Shown here: in pieces, positions 50,043 to 57,470 of the stretch
Layout of the letters: every line of letters starts with the position of its first letter
Position numbering within the stretch: the first letter of the stretch is position 1
Assembly (NCBI GenBank): GCA_020186115.1
Contig: WSYJ01000186.1
Coordinates: 3,207,501-3,271,500 of the forward strand
From: Histomonas meleagridis
Taxonomy: Eukaryota > Parabasalia > Tritrichomonadida > Dientamoebidae
Reading direction: 5' to 3'
Length of the DNA: 64,000 nt
Notes under the pieces: model-generated
Seen by the model: the letters and a program-made list of their open reading frames with translations, nothing else
Told to the model about the DNA's origin: nothing
Database searches by the model: none
Made by a program: the position numbers and the translations under genes

Positions 50043-51227
50043 ATGGTTTCGAAGGAAATCGCAGATTCAGTCATTTCTCTTATATCAAGTGAAAGTGTTT
50101 CACTTGCAAATTTAACTAAACAGTTCAAAAATACATGTAACAAAATAGATCAACTTTCAGTTTTATCAAGTCTTTCTGCTTTGCTTATGGATGTTATTCT
50201 TGAACCTCCTCAGCAAATAATTACAGCATGGCTTTTATATTCTTCTTTTTCTGATGTTCCAATTAGGGAGAACCCTTTTTTTGATGTTTTACAATTTGTT
50301 TTAAATTCATCGAATTCATATTCTCAAAAATTATGTGATATCATAAATTGTTTAGTTAATGTAAGCGACCTTGGTGATATTGCAGAAAAAACAGTTCTTG
50401 AAATTCTTGATCCTAATTTTTCAATTGATTCATCGAATACATCTGATTTACTTACAACTACTGTTCCACAAATACCACGAATATCGCCTGTAATAGTTAG
50501 TAAAGCAGATCCAACATCAACACAAATTTCACAATATCAATTACTTAGAGAACTTCTAATTGATCCTTCTCTTTGGACAGATTTTGATGTGCCTTTTTGC
50601 CGTCAAATGCCAACGATATCCACTCCATCAAATGACGAACTTCAATTCATGAATATAAATTCCATAGATGGGATTCCATTTCTTTTCGATGAACTTAAAG
50701 CCATTGATAATTCTGTTGTCACCAAGTTTTTCTTAGAGCAATCCAACCAGCGTTCTCTTAAACCAGCTGAAATCACATCAATTCTTGATGAATACAAAAA
50801 AGATAAAACCATACTTCAAAACATGTTTACAAAGGAAGAAGCACAGAAAGTTCTTGAGCTTAATCCTCAAATCGGAGCGCTCTATTTTGTGGGTCTTCCT
50901 ACAAAAGAAAGAAAAATATTTGACACATTTATAAAAAGTGACATTTCATTGTCAACGGTTGAAGCAGTTAAAACAATAATGATGCTAGCACCAGACCAAA
51001 ACTTTTTTTCATCATATATTTCTCATGCTATACAAACATTCCAAGAAACAAAAGATATACACGCATTAAGAAATAAAGCAAAGTTGTTTTGTGAATTAAT
51101 GATTTATTTACATAAAAATAAAGTAGAATTCACAGGAAGAATGTACTTGGACTTGCACTCACTAAGAATTGAACTTGAGGAAAGAGGAGTCAAAGAAGCT
51201 GCGGTCCTTTCATCTTTGATGGAATAA
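50043..51227 (+). CDS. CCR4-NOT complex subunit 11 (CNOT11)
   Basis: 394 residues. The C-terminal ~120 residues match CNOT11 (C2orf29, DUF2363): LNPQIGALYFVGLPT, DISLSTVEAVKTIM, SSYISHAIQTFQETKD and the C-terminal LRIELEERGVKEAAVLSSLM. The N-terminal helical region fits the part that binds the CNOT1/CNOT10 module. CCR4-NOT removes poly(A) tails in cytoplasmic mRNA decay. Its head-to-head arrangement with RPS23 over 74 nt suggests shared regulation. Confidence 0.78.
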   Translation: MVSKEIADSVISLISSESVSLANLTKQFKNTCNKIDQLSVLSSLSALLMDVILEPPQQIITAWLLYSSFSDVPIRENPFFDVLQFVLNSSNSYSQKLCDIINCLVNVSDLGDIAEKTVLEILDPNFSIDSSNTSDLLTTTVPQIPRISPVIVSKADPTSTQISQYQLLRELLIDPSLWTDFDVPFCRQMPTISTPSNDELQFMNINSIDGIPFLFDELKAIDNSVVTKFFLEQSNQRSLKPAEITSILDEYKKDKTILQNMFTKEEAQKVLELNPQIGALYFVGLPTKERKIFDTFIKSDISLSTVEAVKTIMMLAPDQNFFSSYISHAIQTFQETKDIHALRNKAKLFCELMIYLHKNKVEFTGRMYLDLHSLRIELEERGVKEAAVLSSLME

Positions 51228-51439
51228 ATGTAAAGTTTTATTTCTTCTTTAGAAGAAAGAAATTTTTTTGATATATTTGTAAATATTGTTTTTATAAGTT
51301 AAAAACTATGTGATAATGAATTTTGATTTATTGTCCAATTACAAAAAAAAAAAAAAAGTTTGATTGTTTTTGACAATGTCTGTTTGAAAGTTTGTTTCTG
51401 TTTATTGTTTTTTTCCCATTTAATAATATAAGGAGCAAA

Positions 51440-52009
51440 ATGCCATTTGCCTTACAGAAGGAGAAAATGAACTCAATTGATATGAAAGAAAAATATCATC
51501 AACTCAAAGTAAGATATAATGATCTTGCAAATTTGAGAATTGAATCGATGAAAATAAATGTAAATGATTTACGTCTTAAAATAGAAGAACATAAAAAAAT
51601 ACATGAAATTTCAGTAAGAGAATTAAGAATTCAAAATGAGCAAATAAAGGAACTCGCCAAGGAAATGGAAATTGCCAAAGATGATTTAAGAAATCTTGCT
51701 AAATCTAATTTAGAAATTATTCAATCATTAAAATCTCAAGATCCTACACTTAACGTCCTTCTTGATTTCCCAGAGCTTGTAATCAGTTGTAAGGGCTATG
51801 GTTTTTTCGAAGTTTCATGTGGCCCAAATGAAGAATTTATCTTTTCACTCAAACGTAATGATGAAGAATACATATACAAACCCATAAAAATACCAACAAA
51901 TTGTATAAATAGACCCTCTTTTATTGATGAAACAATTTCATTTGATATAAATGACTTAAAAAATTTTTGTAATCAGATTCACATATTCAATGACAAACTT
52001 AAAAGTTGA
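51440..52009 (+). CDS. Coiled-coil protein with Csm1/RWD-like C-terminal domain
   Basis: 189 residues from ATG 51440 (MPFALQKEKMNSIDM). A ~95-residue coiled coil is followed by a compact domain of about 85 residues (LLDFPELVISCKGYGFFEV ... EYIYKPIKIPTNC ... DETISFDINDLKNFCNQI). The Y-x-P strand, the E-T-I-S-F strand and the final N-F-x-x-x-I helix resemble the C-terminal domain of the monopolin/kinetochore protein Csm1/Pcs1, a member of the RWD-like kinetochore group that includes Spc24/Spc25. If right, it acts at kinetochores or rDNA. Upstream codons in frame lack an ATG. Confidence 0.5.
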   Translation: MPFALQKEKMNSIDMKEKYHQLKVRYNDLANLRIESMKINVNDLRLKIEEHKKIHEISVRELRIQNEQIKELAKEMEIAKDDLRNLAKSNLEIIQSLKSQDPTLNVLLDFPELVISCKGYGFFEVSCGPNEEFIFSLKRNDEEYIYKPIKIPTNCINRPSFIDETISFDINDLKNFCNQIHIFNDKLKS

Positions 52010-52603
52010 TAAGCTTTTTTCCTTGCTACTGTTTATGAATTTTTATTGTAACTTTTTTGTTCTAATAAAGTTTATCTCTTTACAATTTTTTTCATTACAT
52101 AAAAAAAATTCAAAATGAAAGAAAATCTTATGAAATCACTGTAATTTGCTGAATAATAATTAGTAGTATCAAACTATAAGTCAAATATTTTATATAAGTC
52201 AAATATTTTATATAAGTCAAATATTTTATATAAGTCAAATATTTTATATAAGTCAAATATTTGAGCAACATAGCAATGTAATAAATAACAATAAGTTTTA
52301 ATTTTTTAATTAAAATATTTTTCAAAAGGGCAACAAAACAATGTTTAATGAAGCTTTATTCTTTTATATGTTTAATTTGTAGAAAACGCACAAAATTTGT
52401 GAAAAGAGAGGAAAAATAGGAATTGATTAAATAATTGGTGAGATAGGTTAGCTTCTTCAGTTCTTACGAAACAAATTACAATTTCTTTCTGTAAAGCAAT
52501 AATGACCATAGATAATGATATCAATAATTTTAAGAAAAAAATTTAAACCTATTAATGCATATAATTGTAAAAACATACTTGTTTATGATCATTTTAAAAA
52601 GAT
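52010..52603. other. Intergenic with 18-nt tandem repeat
   Basis: About 590 nt between two 3' ends. It includes the tandem repeat at 52176-52262; otherwise AT-rich without genes. Confidence 0.5.
52176..52262. repeat. 18-nt tandem repeat, about 4.8 copies
   Basis: Unit ATAAGTCAAATATTTTAT repeated head to tail with essentially no variation, ending in a partial copy. The lack of divergence suggests recent expansion, so copy number may vary among strains. Confidence 0.92.
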
Positions 52604-53125
52604 TTAATTTTGATTTTCTTTTTTGACGCATTTGAACAAAAGATCAAAATGAACACCACTAATTGGAACTATTCTAGCTTCTGTCGAAAATGGTTTTTGA
52701 TCTGATGTAAGATCTGGAGCTTCTGCTTGAGCAGCTGAGGATTGTGGTTTAGCTGTTCCTTTGGCCATCTTCGATGTAAGAAATTCTTCAATTTTAGACC
52801 CTTGTGGATTGAATGGTTTGCCTGTAGTGGAAAAGCCACTGCTACTAAATGTTAGAGCTGATTTTCCTGACGATTGTGAATCTTTACCAGTAGCAAAAGG
52901 ATTCGCTATCTGATCAGCAAATGATAGGCCAGCTTTCGCTTTTGATGTGTCTGATGCCTTTGTGTCTGTGGTTTTTGATGTGTCAGATGTCTTTGTGTCT
53001 GTGATTTTTGATGTATCTGTCGATGTTTGATTTGTTGAGGTGGTGGATGACGTAGAACCTGAAGTTGGTGAAAAAAGGGAACTCCCTTTTGTTATCGAAG
53101 AAAAATCAATATTGAGTCCGCTCAT
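52604..53125 (-). CDS. Ser/Thr-rich disordered protein
   Basis: 173 residues. The N-terminal half is dominated by Ser, Thr, Asp and Lys with an imperfect TSDTSKTTDTKA repeat. Then come KSALTFSSSGFSTTGKPFNP and a conserved-looking end (VPISGVHFDLLFKCVKKE). A few Phe in Ser-rich context and NPFATG recall nucleoporin linkers, but there are too few FG repeats to call it one. The start ATG is 31 nt from the divergent neighbour's start. Confidence 0.55.
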   Translation of the reverse strand: MSGLNIDFSSITKGSSLFSPTSGSTSSTTSTNQTSTDTSKITDTKTSDTSKTTDTKASDTSKAKAGLSFADQIANPFATGKDSQSSGKSALTFSSSGFSTTGKPFNPQGSKIEEFLTSKMAKGTAKPQSSAAQAEAPDLTSDQKPFSTEARIVPISGVHFDLLFKCVKKENQN

Positions 53126-53156
53126 TTGTGGCCAAATTTGGGGTACACCAAATCGA
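53126..53156. promoter_or_regulatory. 31-nt head-to-head gap
   Basis: Only 31 nt lie between the ATGs of the minus gene (53125) and the plus gene (53157), with a central GGGGTACACC. Any initiator must be in the gap or inside the neighbour's coding region. A TCATTTG string overlaps the minus ATG (plus strand 53122-53128) and would suit the plus-strand gene. Confidence 0.55.
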
Positions 53157-53534
53157 ATGGAAGAAAATTTTGTTGATGAAGTAATAAGACAAGGATATCA
53201 AATTTTAAATGAAGAAAGTTTTGAAATTGAGGTGGATGAAATATCTAAAATGATAGGTGAGATAAAAGTTCCAACAACAGATTATCAATCATTATCAAGT
53301 TTGACATCTCTTTGTCTTTATGTTGAAGATCTTTTAAATAAAAACGATGAAGCTCTCTCCAAAGCACAAGTCAGGAACATATGCCAAGAACTTCATGAAA
53401 AAGTTGACGGCTACAAATTATTTTATAAAACCTACAAAAAACAGTCTGATCGCATTTTAACTGTTTCTGCATGGAAGAAATATATTGAGAAGCTCAATGA
53501 ATCGATATGTAAGTTAGAAGAAGCTTTTTATTAA
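53157..53534 (+). CDS. Small helical protein, unknown
   Basis: 125 residues from ATG 53157 (MEENFVDEVIRQGYQ). Helical, with a Leu/Lys-rich second half (ALSKAQVRNICQELHEKVDG, KKYIEKLNESICKLEEAF). No family recognised. Its stop codon and that of the V-ATPase gene on the other strand are one nucleotide apart. Confidence 0.6.
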   Translation: MEENFVDEVIRQGYQILNEESFEIEVDEISKMIGEIKVPTTDYQSLSSLTSLCLYVEDLLNKNDEALSKAQVRNICQELHEKVDGYKLFYKTYKKQSDRILTVSAWKKYIEKLNESICKLEEAFY

Positions 53535-53535
53535 G

Positions 53536-54180
53536 TTATTTGGAATTAAAGATCTTGTTAATTTGTGGATATAAATCCTTACAAGCCAAATGAAGACGAT
53601 CAGCAAGTGTATTTGAGCATTGAATTTGCCCTTCTTTTGCAATCAAAACGACTCCACCAATGCATTTGTCTGATACAACATAACTTGATAAAGAAACTTC
53701 TATTTCTTTTTCTGTTCTCTTTGAATATTCTTGTGATAATTCGTCCAACATTCCTTCTAATAGTTCTTGGTCAGCTTGTTTTACTGCTAATTCAACTTTT
53801 GGTTCGAGAAGAGAAAGAAGTCCTTGAAGACAGAGCTTGAAAAGAAGGTCACGGTATTCACTTGACTTAGAAATTTCTTCTAATTTCTTGACAGCCATGT
53901 CCATTGCTTTGTGAACAGCTTCATCACGAATTTGAAGAATTGACATTCTTTGATTACCATTAATCAGAGAAAGTTGAACACTCTTTTGAGCAATGATTTG
54001 CTTTTGGCGTAGTGCTTTTTCATCTTTTAATTTGAGTTTGGCCCTATAAATTGTGCTGGTTTTGAAACGATCTGCATCTTGCGCTGCTTGCGTTTTAATG
54101 GATTTGGCCTTGTTCTCTGCTTCGTGTTGGATTGAATCTTCCATTTTTTTAATCATGTCTGCTGTTGTGTTTGGCTTCAT
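53536..54180 (-). CDS. V-type proton ATPase subunit E
   Basis: 214 residues. Peripheral-stalk subunit of the V-ATPase that acidifies endomembrane compartments. Typical N-terminal text: IKKMEDSIQHEAENKAKSIK, and LKDEKALRQKQIIAQKSVQL. The C-terminal globular part includes YRDLLFKLCLQGLLSLLEPK and CIGGVVLIAKEGQIQCSNTL, followed by ADRLHL. Full length for the family (~226). The ATG is followed by MKPNTTADMI. AAACCGTAACCG at 54193-54204 and TTGGGGTGGCCC at 54225-54236 are upstream. Confidence 0.93.
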   Translation of the reverse strand: MKPNTTADMIKKMEDSIQHEAENKAKSIKTQAAQDADRFKTSTIYRAKLKLKDEKALRQKQIIAQKSVQLSLINGNQRMSILQIRDEAVHKAMDMAVKKLEEISKSSEYRDLLFKLCLQGLLSLLEPKVELAVKQADQELLEGMLDELSQEYSKRTEKEIEVSLSSYVVSDKCIGGVVLIAKEGQIQCSNTLADRLHLACKDLYPQINKIFNSK

Positions 54181-54567
54181 TTGTTTGATTAAAAACCGTA
54201 ACCGAAAATGATAAAAGAATACTTTTGGGGTGGCCCGAATTTATTACAGAAAAAAATGAAGTATATTTAACTAAAAGCACAAAATAATTATTAATTACAA
54301 TAATTGTTTTAAGTCAACAGTTAGGTAACACATGAGGAAATGGTTATTTTTCTAAGAATTTTTTCTCTTACTTTATAAATTTGAAAAACAAAAATAAACG
54401 CCGGTATCAAATTCCTTAAGGTAATGCATAGTATAAATGTCTTACAACCTAAAATAATTCTTTAAAATGATGAAGTAATGAACAAAATATTTTTTTATTT
54501 TTTTCAAATTCACAGAATATGTTAAATATTTGAGAGAAAAAAATTTAAAGGTTTTTAGATTAAAGAA
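54181..54567. promoter_or_regulatory. Divergent promoter region, V-ATPase E / FAM177
   Basis: AAACCGTAACCG (54193-54204), 13-24 nt before the V-ATPase start, and TTGGGGTGGCCC (54225-54236), which on the minus strand reads GGGCCACCCCAA. The rest is AT-rich without genes. Confidence 0.5.
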
Positions 54568-54906
54568 ATGACCGAACAGCAGAACGAACCACAGCAAAAT
54601 CATCAGCCAGAACAAGATCCACACATTGAACAAGCAACAACTCAAGAACAAAATACAAATACAGAACAAACAGAACAAAATGAAAATGTAATATGGAAAT
54701 ACACAAAAATGGCAGCTGTTGGCGTTTACCATGTGTTATATAATGTAGGTGGCTTTTTTGCAGATCTTTTTGGAATCACATCTCCACGGTATCCTGAAAT
54801 TGTTTACGAATATAATCGTATTCAAAGAGAAAGACAGCTTCGCGAAATGGAAGCAAATGGCGAAAATCCGGATTCACCATATGATCCTGAAGCTGTTCCT
54901 CCATAA
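54568..54906 (+). CDS. FAM177-family protein
   Basis: 112 residues. The Glu/Gln-rich N-terminus (about 1-45) is low-complexity. The constrained part, ADLFGITSPRYPEIVYEYNR, matches the FAM177 core (family text resembles GITSPKYQYAIDEYYR). FAM177 proteins are small and, in animals, are linked to Golgi or vesicle functions, without a clear biochemical role. The C-terminal tail is acidic (PDSPYDPEAVPP). Confidence 0.7.
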   Translation: MTEQQNEPQQNHQPEQDPHIEQATTQEQNTNTEQTEQNENVIWKYTKMAAVGVYHVLYNVGGFFADLFGITSPRYPEIVYEYNRIQRERQLREMEANGENPDSPYDPEAVPP

Positions 54907-55138
54907 ACATTTGTCACTGATTTTTTATTATATTTTTCATGAATTGTGCGTTTCCAGTTCATGGGTACTTTAAGGTAATTTTAAAATGAAGATTTTTTAT
55001 GATATGATTGATCTCACAAAAATTTTTTCAAACAATAGATTCTTGTAATCCACTCTAACAACAAAAACATTAAGTTGACTAAATTAAAAGATTATATATA
55101 AATTATTTTATTCACAAAAAATTAGTAATAATAAAATT

Positions 55139-55495
55139 TCACTCAACACCTTTCAATAAAACGCACAAAGAGATTGGAAAGTTCCCAGTATTCAATAAAA
55201 ATGTGTTTTGATCTGCTTGGAATATAAGCCTCATGGTTTGAGATGAACGTTTTGGAAAAAGTGAACAAAGTGTTGCCATTTTGTTATCTACACATGCTCG
55301 AAGCACTGCGTGTGCAGATGATGAATTTACTGGGTCAGCAACAATCGAAGCGTTTGAAATGAAAAGATAAGCTCCAGCAGGTTTTGTCCAAATTTGATTT
55401 GGTTGGATATATAACACAGTAGAATCCCAGCCAGATTCGTTATCTGAGTCTGATTCAGAACTGGGATCAGACAAAATTCTCGGAGTGGCGCTCAT
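55139..55495 (-). CDS. Nucleoplasmin-like domain protein
   Basis: 118 residues. After an acidic Ser-rich start (DPSSESDSDNESGWDS), the remainder forms a compact beta domain: LYIQPNQIWTKPA, AYLFISNASI, ATLCSLFPKRSSQTMRLIFQ, TFLLNTGNFPISLCVLLKG. The strand TLCSL...MRLIF and the last strand with its G-N-F resemble nucleoplasmin-like (NPL) domains of histone chaperones and FKBP39/46. A free-standing NPL domain with an N-terminal acidic tract fits histone binding. Moderately sure. Confidence 0.55.
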   Translation of the reverse strand: MSATPRILSDPSSESDSDNESGWDSTVLYIQPNQIWTKPAGAYLFISNASIVADPVNSSSAHAVLRACVDNKMATLCSLFPKRSSQTMRLIFQADQNTFLLNTGNFPISLCVLLKGVE

Positions 55496-55594
55496 TATTA
55501 AAAAGTGCTCAAAACAGTGACACTTTTTATAAATGAGAAGATTACATTTTATATAAAATTTTATCGAAAATACTTTTTACAAATAATGAATAAG

Positions 55595-56725
55595 TTAAAT
55601 TTCTTCTATAGACTCTTTAATTTTTTCTAGTTCTTCAACAAAAAAGTTAATATCTTTTAATCCCAAATCATTTTCTTTGATTTCTATATTTACTTTCCTG
55701 AACGATAATTCGAACTGTATCAATTTCTGTGCAAATATATTTATTCCATTTTTAGATTCTTTTGAGCATTGTTCAAGATTTTTTTCTACTGCTATCATAT
55801 ATGAGTAGAAAATCTTATTGAACCATATGTCATTTGAGACATTCCAAAAATCGAATTCTTTATCAGCAAAATTTAAATCATAAAATGAAACGATTTCATT
55901 TCCTCTATGTATACCTCTTAGCTCATTCAGTATGTTCATTAAGTCTTCGGCATTTCTCATTGCTAATTGCACAAATAATTCTGCAAATATCTTTTCGAAA
56001 TTCTGTTCTTTCCGAATCATCATTTGTGCAGATATGAATTTATTAAGATGATACAAAGAAATTCGTGAGTTAATGTATGAAGAAAGAACATAATCAGCAT
56101 AATGTTGAACATTTGAAGAAATTGAAAAAGTCATTAGAAAATAATTATAAAGAAGAATAAAATCCGATTTTTCTCCTTTTTGCATGAGAAAAAATGAAAT
56201 AGGACGAATTTCATTTTCATGAGAATATCCAAAAACAGTAACAAAAGATTGAAAAGGTTCACAATAAATGGGCAGACTATGAAAAATAATGTGGTTACAT
56301 AGAGATGAAAATGAAAGCATATCTTTGGTATAAAGAACAGCAGAAATTGTTGGGAAGTTTATAACAAGTTGAAGAAATTCTTGCCCATCTACTGTATGAT
56401 ACAACTCAGGGGGTATTGAAAAATTTTGAAATGTTGTGGGGTTATACATCCAATTTTGTGGAACTTGTGGTATTGAATGAGGGTGATACTGTAATTGTTG
56501 TTTGTTTACTGTTCTTCGTTGTCTAACAACAATGCGATCTGGGTCTTCATCTCGAGTGCAAGAGTCAAGATGTTCACCAGTTAAATTTTCAGTCATTGTT
56601 GAATGATTTATAGAAAGTCGAACCTTGCATTTGTTTTTTCTATTCGCACACCTGTAATAAGCATGAGGACCGCGTTGCAAATATAGTCTTAGAAGATACC
56701 CATCTCTAAAAACATAATTTTCCAT
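55595..56725 (-). CDS. FLYWCH-type zinc finger protein, likely MULE-derived
   Basis: About 376 residues from ATG 56725 (MENYVFRDGYLLRLY). The N-terminal ~55 residues form a FLYWCH/WRKY-GCM1-like zinc finger: YYRCANRKNKCKVRLSI ... LTGEHLDSC with Cys-Cys-His-Cys ligands. The middle (SFVTVFGYSHENEIRPISFF, LLYNYFLMTFS) resembles the core strands of MULE-type transposases (pattern P-x-x-x-x-L...Y-x-x-F). Catalytic DDE residues are not obvious, so it may be a domesticated transposase now acting as a DNA-binding protein. No terminal inverted repeats were seen. Confidence 0.6.
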   Translation of the reverse strand: MENYVFRDGYLLRLYLQRGPHAYYRCANRKNKCKVRLSINHSTMTENLTGEHLDSCTRDEDPDRIVVRQRRTVNKQQLQYHPHSIPQVPQNWMYNPTTFQNFSIPPELYHTVDGQEFLQLVINFPTISAVLYTKDMLSFSSLCNHIIFHSLPIYCEPFQSFVTVFGYSHENEIRPISFFLMQKGEKSDFILLYNYFLMTFSISSNVQHYADYVLSSYINSRISLYHLNKFISAQMMIRKEQNFEKIFAELFVQLAMRNAEDLMNILNELRGIHRGNEIVSFYDLNFADKEFDFWNVSNDIWFNKIFYSYMIAVEKNLEQCSKESKNGINIFAQKLIQFELSFRKVNIEIKENDLGLKDINFFVEELEKIKESIEEI

Positions 56726-57118
56726 AGTCAAAAGACGTTACCTTTTACAACGGTTTTGATCCCCCTATTCAAAAAGTCGAATAAAGGGGTGTCCCCTCAG
56801 TAAAAGTGCTGGAGGTTTTGTGTGTGATCCTTATGATTAAAATTTTGATGGTACATGTTTGGTTTTAGAAATGTAAAAAAATTTTATAATTTTTTCCACA
56901 ATAACATCATTAAAAATCAATATAACTTTAAGTATTTTGTTTAAAAAACTCATCTGTAAAAAGTTTCAATTTTTTATCTATTGTAAAACCATCAAATTAA
57001 AACCAAACAAATACATTTTGTTGATGTAATTTATTTTTATTTGCTGATAAGATAAAATATTTTGGTGAAACAAATATGAAAAGTTGGTGATCATTCTTAA
57101 TGAAAATTCATATTTAGC
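56726..57118. promoter_or_regulatory. Intergenic with AACGGTTTTG and AGGGGTGTCCCCT
   Basis: AACGGTTTTG (56749-56758) and the near-palindrome AGGGGTGTCCCCT (56785-56797) lie 24-72 nt before the FLYWCH gene start. The remainder is AT-rich without genes. Confidence 0.5.
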
Positions 57119-57405
57119 AACTATAAATAGTGAATATAATAATTGTAAAAGTTTAACAACTCTTTATGTTGGGGAAAATATTGAAACGATTGGAATTTTA
57201 TCATTGTAGATAATGTAAATGTACATTATGGTGAAAGTGAATTTAATATTGTAACTAATTCAACTAAAAACATTTTAGCATAAACAATTATGGAAAACAT
57301 TTTATGTAAATGGATCAATAAGTGAATATAAAATTAGAGTAATTACAAATGATGAATGTCTTCCACCAACATCTACATTTACAAAATCAAATGTATTCTC
57401 GATCT
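57119..57405 (+). pseudogene. Relic of a BspA-like gene
   Basis: Fragments on the plus strand: NCKSLTTLYVGENIETIGIL (typical BspA leucine-rich repeat) followed by a stop, VNVHYGESEFNIVTNST, and CLPPTSTFTKSNVFS, which matches the junction between LRR and Ser/Thr stalk in the intact genes at 13-17 kb. Frameshifts and stops break the frame. There is no membrane helix downstream. It is far from, and opposite in strand to, the intact pair. Confidence 0.7.
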
Positions 57406-57470
57406 AGCGCACCAACAAACGAAACCAAAATAAAAAAACAAAAAACGAACAATATTTTTTTATACTAATA

